Below, in pieces: positions 24,411-32,789 of a DNA stretch of 36,880 nt. Each line of letters opens with the position of its first letter. Position 1 is the stretch's first letter. The stretch is from contig ADZZ01000159.1 in assembly GCA_000179315.1 (NCBI GenBank), forward strand, positions 1 to 36,880, given 5' to 3'. The notes beneath the pieces were generated by a model. The model had not been told where the DNA came from, ran no database searches, and saw only the letters and a program-made list of their open reading frames with translations. The translations under genes and the position numbers were made by a program. The DNA comes from a delta proteobacterium NaphS2 (lineage in GTDB: Bacteria > Desulfobacterota > DSM-4660 > Desulfatiglandales > Desulfatiglandaceae).

Positions 24411-25466
24411 ATGAAACCGGATAGCGTGGCGCTGTATCGCAAGATGCTGACCTGCCGGCGGGTCGAGGAGGCGATCGCCGGTCTCTGGTACGAAGGACGC
24501 ATTTCCGGCGAGATGCATCTTGGAATCGGTGAGGAGGGCATCAACGCCGGTGTGCTCGACCATCTGGGAGACGGCGACGCCGTTGCCTTGGACCATCGCG
24601 GCACTGCCGGCATGGTCCTGCGCGGCGTGGACCCGGCCGCCATCGTCAAAGAGTGCATGGGATCGGTCGACGGTTTGTGCTGCGGCAATGGCGGTCACAT
24701 GCACTTGTTCTCGAAGCAACACCTGGCGGCCTCTTCCGGCATCGTCGGTGCCGCCGGACCCGCGGCCTGTGGGTTCGCCCTCGCAGCGCAGCAACTGCGT
24801 CCAGGTACGGTTGCGGTGGCGTTTTTTGGCGAGGGCGCCATGAACCAGGGCATGCTGATGGAGGCGATGAACCTGGCGACCGCCTGGGACCTGCCGGTTC
24901 TCTTTGTCTGCCGGGACAATGGCATGGCCATCACAACTGCTTCGGCATCGGTCACCGGTGGTGACCTCCAGATGCGGGCGCGTGGGCTCGGCGTGTCGGG
25001 CAGGTCGGTTGACGGTGCGGACGCAGAGATGGTCTGGCGCGTGGCAGGCGAATTGATCGACCGTGCCCGCCGGGGGAGGGGGCCTGCCTTCTTGCGGGCA
25101 ACCTGTACCCGGCCGGAGGGACACTTCCTTGGCGATCCGCTCGTACGGATGGCCCGCAGCCCACTGGCCCAACTGAAGCCGCGGTTGGGCCCGCTGGTTG
25201 CCGCCGCCAGAAGCGCCGAGGGTGCGCCCATGGCTCAACGGGTTGCGAGTTTGGGCAAGATCACGTCCATGCTGGGGCGCGCCGTGCGCACGGAGTTGGG
25301 ACCTGCCCATGACCCTGTACGGAGACTGCGCAAACGCCTTACGATCACCTCGGAAGCATTGGTTAAGTTGGAGCATGAGGTCGAAGGGATCGTAAAGGAT
25401 GCCGTCGACAAGGCATTGACGTCGGAAACAGCGAACGAAAAGGAGTCCTCCCGATGCGGGAAATGA
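24411..25466 (+). CDS. thiamine-diphosphate dehydrogenase E1 alpha subunit (AcoA/PdhA-like)
   Basis: Alpha subunit of a 2-oxoacid or acetoin dehydrogenase E1, which decarboxylates or cleaves the substrate on ThDP. I chose ATG 24411 because GCGAGGG precedes it; an in-frame TTG at 24399 is less likely. The ThDP motif is FFGEGAMNQG (GEG 140-142) to CRDNGMAI (DN 169-170). The HMHLFSKQHL loop and GEMHLGIGEEGINAG are typical of AcoA-like proteins. The C-terminal ~80 residues are an unusual basic helical extension. The beta gene overlaps by 13 bases. The pair is visibly richer in G+C than its neighbours, suggesting transfer. No E2 or E3 gene is nearby. Confidence 0.9.
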   Translation: MKPDSVALYRKMLTCRRVEEAIAGLWYEGRISGEMHLGIGEEGINAGVLDHLGDGDAVALDHRGTAGMVLRGVDPAAIVKECMGSVDGLCCGNGGHMHLFSKQHLAASSGIVGAAGPAACGFALAAQQLRPGTVAVAFFGEGAMNQGMLMEAMNLATAWDLPVLFVCRDNGMAITTASASVTGGDLQMRARGLGVSGRSVDGADAEMVWRVAGELIDRARRGRGPAFLRATCTRPEGHFLGDPLVRMARSPLAQLKPRLGPLVAAARSAEGAPMAQRVASLGKITSMLGRAVRTELGPAHDPVRRLRKRLTITSEALVKLEHEVEGIVKDAVDKALTSETANEKESSRCGK

Positions 25467-26464
25467 CATACGCACAGGCCATCGAGGATGCCTTGGCTCA
25501 GGCCATGACGTCCGACGAGCGCGTGGTGATCTTCGGGGAAGATGTTCAGGCACTCCGTATGAATCTCTTCGCACGTTTCGGGAAGCATCGGGTGCGCCAA
25601 ACGCCCATCAGCGAGTCAGCCTTTCTCGGCGCCGCGGTCGCCGCGGCAATGGCCGGTCTGCGACCGGTTGCCGAGTTGATCATGATCGACTTTGTGGCCG
25701 TGGCAGCAGACGCACTCATCAACCACGCTGCAAAGATCGAGGCCTTTTCCGGCGGCCGGTGGCAGGTACCCATGGTCGTTCGTGCCGGCTGCGGCGGTGG
25801 CTACGGCGACGGCGGACAGCATGAACAGGCCTTGTGGGGGTGGTTGGCGCATATTCCGGGGATCAAGGTGGTTGCCCCCTCGACGCCGGCCGATGCGGGC
25901 GGACTGTTGACCGCGGCCATCGCCGATGATGGCCCGGTGGTTTTCCTTGAGCACCAACTTCTGTCCGAGGATTGGCTTGATTATCTCGGGTCGGGCGGAC
26001 GATCGACGGTTTCCTATGACATTCCGGTCGGGGGCCGGCAAGGTGAGGTCCCCGACCGCTGGGTGCCCATTAAATTCGGTGAGGCCGCCGTGCGCCGAAG
26101 GGGCTCGGACCTGACCATGGCAGGTGTCGGCGTCGGAATCCATCGGGCTGCGGAAGCCGCAGAAGTGCTGTCACGGGAGGGCATCAGCGCGAGCGTTCTC
26201 GACCTTCGCAGCGTCGCTCCCCTTGATTGCAATACCGTGGCGGGAGATGTGGCGCGCACGGGACGGCTGCTGGTGGTGGACGAGGACTACCGTGATTTCG
26301 GATTGAGCGGTGAGCTGGCAGCCACGCTCCTGGAAGCCGGGCTGACGGCGCGCTACGCCCGTGTCGCCGTCGAGGGAACGATTCCCTTCGATCCGGTACG
26401 CGAGCGCGCGGCCCTGCCCAACATCGAACGGATTACCGCCGCCGCGCGGAACCTCATGAAATAG
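25454..26464 (+). CDS. thiamine-diphosphate dehydrogenase E1 beta subunit (AcoB/PdhB-like)
   Basis: Beta subunit that completes the E1 heterotetramer with the upstream alpha gene. AAGGAG lies eight bases before ATG 25454. Family marks are VVIFGEDVQA (residues ~23-32, Glu contacting ThDP), TPISESAFLGAAVAAAM, DFVAVAADALINHAAK, VRAGCGGGYGDGGQHEQ and VVAPSTPADAGGLL. The transketolase C-terminal domain carries LDLRSVAPLDCNT and VVDEDY. The 336-aa length is normal. The stop is followed by 58 bases and the metallo-hydrolase gene. Partner E2 and E3 must be encoded elsewhere, or the pair works without them. Confidence 0.92.
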   Translation: MREMTYAQAIEDALAQAMTSDERVVIFGEDVQALRMNLFARFGKHRVRQTPISESAFLGAAVAAAMAGLRPVAELIMIDFVAVAADALINHAAKIEAFSGGRWQVPMVVRAGCGGGYGDGGQHEQALWGWLAHIPGIKVVAPSTPADAGGLLTAAIADDGPVVFLEHQLLSEDWLDYLGSGGRSTVSYDIPVGGRQGEVPDRWVPIKFGEAAVRRRGSDLTMAGVGVGIHRAAEAAEVLSREGISASVLDLRSVAPLDCNTVAGDVARTGRLLVVDEDYRDFGLSGELAATLLEAGLTARYARVAVEGTIPFDPVRERAALPNIERITAAARNLMK

Positions 26465-26522
26465 AAGCTATGGTTTGTGACATGGGGATGCCCAGGAAAC
26501 GAGGTCTTACAAAAAGGAAAAA

Positions 26523-27209
26523 ATGACGGTACGTATTCATACGGTTCCCTTGGGACCCGATAATAGCTACATCGTTCAAGGTGAAGGGACCATTCTAATA
26601 GACGGCGGTGCGCCGAAGAACTCGGGGCGTTTTGTGGCGGCCTGTGAAAAACTTTCACTGAAACCCGAAACGGTTGCATTGATTGTGCTGACCCACGGAC
26701 ATTGGGATCACATCGGATCCGCCGCGGAAATCAAGGAGATTACCGGCGCTCAAATCGCCATGCATCGGGATGAAAAGGACTGTTTGGAAAAATCACGGAT
26801 CCTAACGCCTCCGGGCGTGACCCTCTGGGGCAAGCTCTTTGTGAGAATCATGGCATTGTTTCTGCCGCGCATTCATGTTCCAAAAAGCACGGTGGATGTG
26901 GTGCTGGATGATGAAGAACGATCCCTGGCCGATTATGGGATTCCGGGGAGCGTCCTTGCCACGCCGGGACACTCCAAAGGGTCGGTCAGCGTGCTTCTGA
27001 ACACCGGCGAGGCCTTTGTGGGAGATCTGGCCATGAGCGGATTCCCCTTGCGCGTTAGACCCGGTTTGCCGATTCTTGCGGAAAACATGGAAGAAGTCCG
27101 AAAAAGCTGGAAACGCCTCCTTTCAAAAGGGGCCAAACGCGTCTATCCGGCCCATGGAAAGCCGTTTTCAGTTGATGCCATTATAAATGCCCTATCCCCA
27201 CACCCTTGA
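26523..27209 (+). CDS. metallo-beta-lactamase-fold hydrolase
   Basis: A 228-aa cytoplasmic hydrolase of the MBL superfamily (glyoxalase II/quorum-quenching-like size). The metal motif LTHGHWDH lies at 56-63, followed by the third His in ATPGHSKGS (H150), the bridging Asp in FVGDLAMSG (D168) and the last His in YPAHGKPF (H211). All expected ligands are present, so a two-metal site is likely. AAAAAGGAAAAA precedes the ATG. The substrate is unknown; a thioester or lactone hydrolase is plausible. It lies 58 bases after the E1 beta gene but with more ordinary base composition. Confidence 0.9.
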   Translation: MTVRIHTVPLGPDNSYIVQGEGTILIDGGAPKNSGRFVAACEKLSLKPETVALIVLTHGHWDHIGSAAEIKEITGAQIAMHRDEKDCLEKSRILTPPGVTLWGKLFVRIMALFLPRIHVPKSTVDVVLDDEERSLADYGIPGSVLATPGHSKGSVSVLLNTGEAFVGDLAMSGFPLRVRPGLPILAENMEEVRKSWKRLLSKGAKRVYPAHGKPFSVDAIINALSPHP

Positions 27210-27397
27210 AAGCCGTTGATTCCCTGGCCAGGACGCGCACGTGGAAAAGCGTTGATGCCCAGTCGCCATTTTCCCGCAAAAACCTCATTTGAATTAGGGA
27301 TGGCCGTACCATCCATTCTGTTGGTTGCGCCGCCTGAAATTACCAAGGAACTTCAGAAGTCCTACCATCAGGTACCGCCCATCAATCGGGCCCTGGT

Positions 27398-27724
27398 TTC
27401 AGCACGGATACGGTTCTTGCGGCCCAATATATGGACGGTATGCCCCTTAATCAATGGCTTGGAACCAATCCTGCACCCGAAAAACTGACGGAGATGGCCC
27501 AGTGGCTCGGCAGGCTCTATGAGGACGAATATTTTGATTTCAAAAAAAATCCCCGTTTCATCGCCACCGGAAAGAAACTGATGTCCCAGGCCTTTGACTT
27601 CAGAAAACACGCATACCTGAACACCAACTTTGTTTTCCTGCACCGAACCCGGTACGGACTGCTGCGCCTTTTCGAACAGATGGGCGTAAGGGTCTGCTTT
27701 CGAAACCCTTTTGAATATTATTAG
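27398..27724 (+). pseudogene. ABC1/AarF/UbiB kinase-like remnant
   Basis: In one frame this reads FSTDTVLAAQYMDGMPLNQW, then GTNPAPEKLTEMAQWLG, and near the end FVFLHRTRYGLLRLFEQMG and RVCFRNPFEYY with TAG at 27722-27724. VL-x-x-x-Y-x-DG-x-PL followed by an xTNP loop, and the LHRTRYGLLRLFE tail, recall the ABC1 (UbiB/AarF) atypical kinases, in which HADPHPGN and the metal motif lie between these parts. That region is absent, so this is a remnant with an internal deletion. The stretch 27210-27397 before it shows no recognisable gene. Assignment is from motif memory only. Confidence 0.5.
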
Positions 27725-27753
27725 CCAAAACCGGGGCCTTTTCGGTTGGCTTT
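27723..27753 (+). terminator. weak terminator-like hairpin
   Basis: AGCCAAAACCG (27723-27733) pairs with CGGTTGGCT (27743-27751) with two unpaired A, and TTTGAATTT follows. It lies directly at the stop of the ABC1-like remnant. The T-run is interrupted, so terminator activity is uncertain. Confidence 0.3.
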
Positions 27754-27931
27754 GAATTTAATGTTGGGATCGATTATATTGATTCATTGGAGGGAGATTG
27801 TATTTTGCACCGGTGAAACCATTTCATAAATTGATAATGAGAACATTGCTTAGGACTTTTTTGAATGCGTCCAAGTGAGATAGTGCCTGGATGCAGCATG
27901 TGGCGAAAATGATATTCACAAGGAGAATTTC

Positions 27932-28990
27932 ATGACCCGGAAGACCTTTCAGGATAGAGCCAAAGGCGCCTTGGTGGGTGCCTTTATCGGTGATGCGTTG
28001 GGCCTTGGCCCGCACTGGTATTATGACCTTGAAGAAATGCGGCGTGATTACGGAGAGTGGATTACCGGTTACACGGATCCAAAGCCCGGAAGATACCATT
28101 ACGGCTGTAAAGCCGGGCAGTCGTCCCAGGCGGGATATATCCTCAAATTGATGACGGAATCCCTGGTTGAGCAGGGTGAATACGATCACGGGGCGTTCTG
28201 CCGTCATTTTGAAGAACAGCTTTTCACTCAGCTGGATGGCACCCTATACAGCGGTCCCGGCAATTATACCAGCCAATCCATCCGTAGGGCGTGGAAAAAG
28301 CGGATGTTAGAGAAGGCTTCCTGGGAAAATACCGGCAGTAATGCGGATACCACCGAAGCCATTGAACGAACCCTTGCCTTGGCCATCCGATTTGCCAAAA
28401 AGCCCGCCCGATTGGCACGGAGTATTCAAGAAAATGCACGTCTCACTCAGACGGATGACATGCTTCTCTCCATGACCGTCGCCTACGGTGCGGTTCTGAG
28501 TCGGTTGGTGCTGGGTGATCCTTTTGATCCGAGCATTTCCAACACGCTGTGGAAACTGGTTAAAGAGGGAGATCTCCCCTTTCATGCCGTCACCCTGGAC
28601 CGCCTGAAGCCGCCCAAACAAGGGGCACGTGAACCATCGCGCGTCGGAAGGTCTGCTTCACCCGATGCCTTGCTGACCCCATCGTTCATTGCCAGGGCCG
28701 CCAAGGACCCCGATATCTCCATTGAACCCGCCTGGAAGGTGTCCCTGGTCTACGGGATGCCGTCCGCCTATTACCTGGCGGCCCGGTTTACCGATGATTT
28801 TGAATCGGCCGTCCTCCACGCCATAAACGGCGGCGGCCAGAACCAGGCCAGAGCGATTTTGACAGGTGCCCTATCGGGTGCCCAGGCCGGTTTCCGCGGT
28901 ATACCCCATCGATTCATTGAAGGCCTGGAGCAGGGGGAGGAGATTGTTCATCTGGCGGCACAGCTGGCGAAGCAAGCGGATACGGATTAA
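27932..28990 (+). CDS. ADP-ribosylglycohydrolase-family protein lacking the usual metal motifs
   Basis: AAGGAG precedes ATG 27932. The 352-aa protein has the all-helical DraG/ARH fold, with GALVGAFIGDALGLGPHW at the N-terminus (G20-D21-A-L-G) and AVLHAINGGG...GALSGAQAGFRGIP near the C-terminus. In active enzymes two magnesium ions are held by a T-D-D-T motif and a G-G-D-T-D-T motif. Here the first corresponds to KAGQSSQAGY (about 60-69) and the second to GGGQNQAR (300-307), so the metal-binding Asp residues are replaced by Gln, Ser and Asn at both sites. It may bind rather than hydrolyse ADP-ribose-type ligands, or use another chemistry (inference). It stands alone, with nearly 300 bases downstream to the TonB receptor. 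Confidence 0.83.
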   Translation: MTRKTFQDRAKGALVGAFIGDALGLGPHWYYDLEEMRRDYGEWITGYTDPKPGRYHYGCKAGQSSQAGYILKLMTESLVEQGEYDHGAFCRHFEEQLFTQLDGTLYSGPGNYTSQSIRRAWKKRMLEKASWENTGSNADTTEAIERTLALAIRFAKKPARLARSIQENARLTQTDDMLLSMTVAYGAVLSRLVLGDPFDPSISNTLWKLVKEGDLPFHAVTLDRLKPPKQGAREPSRVGRSASPDALLTPSFIARAAKDPDISIEPAWKVSLVYGMPSAYYLAARFTDDFESAVLHAINGGGQNQARAILTGALSGAQAGFRGIPHRFIEGLEQGEEIVHLAAQLAKQADTD

Positions 28991-29207
28991 TTCTCAGATA
29001 GGCTGACAATTTCTGAGGGCGGCTCAGGATTTCGGGGCATTTTTTGCGTTTACCGTTTCCGTGCGCGCATCGGCGAAGCTGATGGGACAAGCCATGGTAA
29101 ATTGAGGAAGTGTTTTTTCACTGATTATTTGCGGCAGCAAAACCCCTCCTTAATCATCTTCTTTTCATAAAAAACAATTATTGTCCGTATAAACTTTCAG
29201 GATTGTC

Positions 29208-29237
29208 TTGACATCATATTCCAAAATAGAATATTCC
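29208..29237 (+). promoter_or_regulatory. possible promoter and operator of the TonB receptor gene
   Basis: TTGACA (29208-29213) is a consensus -35 box; a -10 box would fall at about 29231-29237 (weak, TATTCC). Overlapping it is the dyad ATATTC-N7-GAATAT (29216-29234) and a direct repeat of ATATTCC (29216-29222 and 29231-29237). A repressor site here would block the promoter. It does not match a classical Fur box. The rest of 28991-29207 shows no gene. Confidence 0.35.
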
Positions 29238-29284
29238 ATTTCAAAATCTTGCGAATGCTTTCAACATACGGAGGAGAGCAGTAA

Positions 29285-31525
29285 ATGAAACGGATCAATT
29301 TGATTGCCATTTGGATGGGGTTGTCTTTTTTGGCTGCACCTGTTTTCGGGGAGGAAGATGTGACGTCATTGCCGGAGGTGGTGGTGACCGACAAATTCGA
29401 AGCGGAGGATTTCGTAGGGCCGCTGTTCACGGAAACCAACACCAAAACAAAAATCACGGAAAAAGGTATCGCGGCGATGGGGCCTAGCGTGCAAATGTCG
29501 GTACCGAAGGCTATTACCTTAATTCCATCGGTGAATCAGCAAAGCGTCGATCCCTTTGGTCTTGCGGATATCAGCAATTATCACGAATCATTTCGGTTCA
29601 GGGGGATCGAACCCACCGGCGGGGGAAATCCCGCCACCCCTACGAACGTGGAGAATGTTCCGGTCACCGGCAGACCGGGCGGGGGCGCCAATATTTTCGA
29701 TCTGGAAAACTTTCGAAGTATTGCCATCTACAAGGGCGGGGTTCCCGCGGACAAGGGTTTCGGCTTCACGAATATCGGCGGCAAAATCGATATGGAGGTC
29801 AAAAGGTCCGGCACGGAATTTTCGTTCGACCTGAAGCAGGCACTGGGTACCCATAATTTCAGAAGGACATTTGCGCGACTTGATTCCGGCACCTTTTCTT
29901 CCGGTACCGCCGGGTTTTTGTCCTATTCCAACACCTTCGGCGACAAGTGGAAAGGGAAGGGGGACGTCAACCGAAACAACGCCATGGTGGGAGTGACCCA
30001 AAAGGTGGGCGACGGCCTCAACATCGAAGCCTTTTCCATTTACAACAAAGCCGAGGTCAATACCTACAGGCCTCTAAACTACCAGCGCGCGTCCTCCCTG
30101 AGTGACAATTACAATTTCGACTATACCGATGATAGCTCAGACTATTTCTATTACGGTTACAACAAAACTGATTTCCAGGACTATAACATCTTCGCAAATA
30201 TTGAGTATTCGTTTGATAATAATTCCAGCATATCCGTGAAACCCTTTTACTGGAAAGACGACGGCTATTATCTTGAAACCATCACCATGAAAAACGGTCA
30301 GAACCGGGTCCGAAGGTGGGATATTGACCACGACCTTACCGGCATTTTGAGCCAGTATTCCCTGAAGACACTTTCTGCGGGTTTGAATGTGGGCTATTTC
30401 TATCTTGAACAGGAAAGGCCGGGTCCCCCCACTTCCTGGAAGCTTTATAAGGTCGGCGACACGGGCCTTACCTTCGACAAATGGCAGCTTCTTTCAAATA
30501 CTTCGGAACATCGTCAGCACATGCCCTTTGTGTCGGGAAAATATGCCGTCGGTCGATTCAAGTTTGAAGGGGGCATTAAATACCTTCGATATGAAATGCC
30601 CCAAATTACCACCTACAATACAACCGGGATCGGGGATGTGAGTTACAACGCGGCACTGGGCATGGCCACGTCCGTGGAAGCCAACGCCAGTGCGGCTTCA
30701 AAGGATTTCAGCAAAGTTCTGCCCAACTTCGGTGTCAGTTACATGCTGACGGATTCCTTGAGCACCTATTTTTCTTACGGCAGAAATTACGGTATCAGTG
30801 TGGCCCTTTACCCCTATTTCATTTCTCAAAAAAAGGCCTTCTACGCCAAGGGCATCACGCTGCAGGATCTGTGGGATACCCAGGAGATGGAAATTGCCGA
30901 CAACTTTGATTTGGGATTGCGCTATATCACCGAAAAACTCTATGTGGTTCCCACCATTTATTACGGCAGGCATACAAATAAAGCGGCTACCTACTATGAC
31001 GATTCCCTGGGCGTCACTTACCCTGCGACGGTTTTTGATGCGGATGCCTATGGTTTTGAGCTGGAAGCGGGGCTCCTTCCCATAAGGAATTTTTCGCTCT
31101 ACGGTTCTTTTTCGTACAACCGGTTCTATTTTTCCCAGGACATCTATGACAGCGCCGGCAACACGATCCCCATAGAGGGCAACCAGGTGCCGGATGCCCC
31201 CGAATTCCTGGTAAAAGGAATTTTAAGCTATGACATCGGCGATTTTACCCTTTCTCCTGTTGTTCGCTATACCTCAAGCCGTTACGGGGATATCTTGCAC
31301 GAGGAAAAAATTGATGGTGCCGTCCTTTTTGATTTTAATATCACCTATACCTCGGCCTTCCCCTCTATAAAGATGAAAGAACTGGCGGTTTCCCTTTCCT
31401 TTACCAATATTTTCAACAAAGAATACATCGGCATTATCAATACGGCGGATTACAAAACCCTTGGCTCAAGCTATGAGACGGGTGCCCCGTTTACCATGTT
31501 TGCATCAGCTTCCGTCTCTTTCTGA
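29285..31525 (+). CDS. TonB-dependent outer-membrane receptor
   Basis: A 746-aa receptor for active uptake of a large or scarce ligand across the outer membrane. The signal peptide MKRINLIAIWMGLSFLAAPV ends near VFGEE. The TonB box is probably LPEVVVTD (about 29-36). The plug domain follows, with ESFRFRGIEPTGG, NVPVTGRPGGG and IAIYKGGVPADKGFGFTNIGGKI. The rest is a beta-barrel of alternating aromatic strands, ending in ASASVSF with the terminal Phe needed for barrel assembly. GGAGGAG precedes the ATG. No TonB, ExbBD or permease gene is adjacent, so the ligand (siderophore, cobalamin or other) cannot be told. Confidence 0.93.
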   Translation: MKRINLIAIWMGLSFLAAPVFGEEDVTSLPEVVVTDKFEAEDFVGPLFTETNTKTKITEKGIAAMGPSVQMSVPKAITLIPSVNQQSVDPFGLADISNYHESFRFRGIEPTGGGNPATPTNVENVPVTGRPGGGANIFDLENFRSIAIYKGGVPADKGFGFTNIGGKIDMEVKRSGTEFSFDLKQALGTHNFRRTFARLDSGTFSSGTAGFLSYSNTFGDKWKGKGDVNRNNAMVGVTQKVGDGLNIEAFSIYNKAEVNTYRPLNYQRASSLSDNYNFDYTDDSSDYFYYGYNKTDFQDYNIFANIEYSFDNNSSISVKPFYWKDDGYYLETITMKNGQNRVRRWDIDHDLTGILSQYSLKTLSAGLNVGYFYLEQERPGPPTSWKLYKVGDTGLTFDKWQLLSNTSEHRQHMPFVSGKYAVGRFKFEGGIKYLRYEMPQITTYNTTGIGDVSYNAALGMATSVEANASAASKDFSKVLPNFGVSYMLTDSLSTYFSYGRNYGISVALYPYFISQKKAFYAKGITLQDLWDTQEMEIADNFDLGLRYITEKLYVVPTIYYGRHTNKAATYYDDSLGVTYPATVFDADAYGFELEAGLLPIRNFSLYGSFSYNRFYFSQDIYDSAGNTIPIEGNQVPDAPEFLVKGILSYDIGDFTLSPVVRYTSSRYGDILHEEKIDGAVLFDFNITYTSAFPSIKMKELAVSLSFTNIFNKEYIGIINTADYKTLGSSYETGAPFTMFASASVSF

Positions 31526-31561
31526 ATCAAAGGACATCCCATTGCTTAACTGTATGCGGTT

Positions 31562-31975
31562 AGCCGGACATCATCAAGATGAAACCCTGCGTGGTGGGTG
31601 GTGGGCATAAGGGACTTGCACCGGAGAGACTCTGTTCCAACAGCAATTCCCGCTCGCTGCTGAAAGGCCCAATATCAGTGTAACTTGAGATTTGCCATTC
31701 GTAAAGCTATGGCATGAAAAATGCGCGAAAATCGCATTATGGAGGTTTTTTTTAAAAAAAGATGCCAAAACTGCAAATAAATTTCAGGAAAACCTGGACA
31801 TTTGGCGAACGATGGTTCATGATTCACTCCCATAAATGTCATGAAACATCAAAGCCAACAGAAAAGGGGATTCATGGGGCAGTACGTGAACTGCACAAGG
31901 GGACATAAATTCCTCCTTTTCATATCGCGTTTTTTCCCATGAGATATTATTTCAAGCATAGTCGGATGTCCGGCT
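31562..31975. repeat. 414-bp segment bounded by 11-bp perfect inverted repeats (mobile-element debris)
   Basis: AGCCGGACATC (31562-31572) and GATGTCCGGCT (31965-31975) are exact inverse complements. The interior has no convincing ORF; it includes a GGTGGGTGGTGGGCATAAGG stretch and T-rich DNA towards the right. It could be a small non-autonomous element or the ends of a deleted insertion sequence. No clear target duplication was found. The region from 31526 to 32053 otherwise holds nothing recognisable. Confidence 0.35.
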
Positions 31976-32082
31976 TTTTCTTTTTCTTTTATTTCAAAGC
32001 GTTATGCTAAATCGCCCCCAAATGAGGTCGGGGCAGCTCTAAGATTCTGTCAGGAACCTCGTATGCACCCATTTTTTCTCAG

Positions 32083-32376
32083 ATGCAAAAGGAAAAGGTT
32101 CTTTATCATACCAAAGTGATCACGGCGAGGCTGAACTCTATTGCGGGAAAACATAGGATTGTTCAAAGCGTTGACCCAACCAAGCAAACCACCAAATATC
32201 TTCTCACGAATGAACTCACCTGGGAGGCCACCAAGATTATTTCCGCTTATAGCAACAGATGGGTTATCGAGGAATTTTTTAGGAATGCGAAGCAGTTAAC
32301 CGATATGGAGGGAGCCACTATCAGGAGCGAGCAAGGCGTGACATTAGCGTTATACCTGGTGTCCTGGATTGACTGA
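32083..32376 (+). pseudogene. IS4-type transposase C-terminal fragment
   Basis: A 97-codon open frame, also open upstream of its ATG, contains TKYLLTNELTWEATKIISAY and the YREK signature YSNRWVIEEFFRNAK with Y-2-R-3-E-6-K spacing, then EGATIRSEQGVTLALYL. This is the C-terminal catalytic part of an IS4-type transposase, different from the one at 2-1321. The N-terminal two-thirds with both Asp residues is missing. Near-identical 15-mers flank it (GAACCTCgTATGCAC at 32054-32068 and GAACCTCtTATGCAC at 32386-32400). Confidence 0.75.
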
Positions 32377-32400
32377 ATTTTGGGTGAACCTCTTATGCAC

Positions 32401-32789
32401 TTTTGCGGGCGGCCAATTTCTGCCAACATTTGATGGGATCAAAGCTTTTGGGTAAGAGGTTTAGAACGAAAATCGAATTGATTTGGAAGGGCAGGACCGT
32501 GGGTGCGTAGGGTTGTTGCTCGGGTTGTTGCCTTTGCGTATTGCCTATGTGAGTTATTCACAGAATCATACTGCTTTCCTGTTTGGAGAAAGATTGGTTC
32601 AGGAACGTTTTTGCACCAATATTTGTAAGGTTTTTAGCATCTTAGTACCCTATTTCACGCTCAGTTGTCTTGCGGTTTCAGCCAACGACACACCGTATCC
32701 ATGGCATGCAAGCCATTTTACGAAAAAAGAGCATGTTAGATTATCTCAACTCTCAATTCCGGGAATTGTGGGGAGTTCGAGGGATGCCA
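32401..32789. other. no gene recognised; debris 3' of the ABC-2 ATPase
   Basis: About 390 bases. An ORF on the plus strand (32483-32890) runs antisense into the ATPase gene and looks like chance. The permease normally encoded beside a drug/ABC-2-type ATPase would be expected here and is absent. No hairpin with a T-run was found. Confidence 0.4.

Noticed and set aside
27216-27488. 90-codon ORF after the metallo-hydrolase
   Set aside because: No ribosome binding site or motif; it overlaps, in a different frame, the more convincing ABC1-kinase-like remnant.
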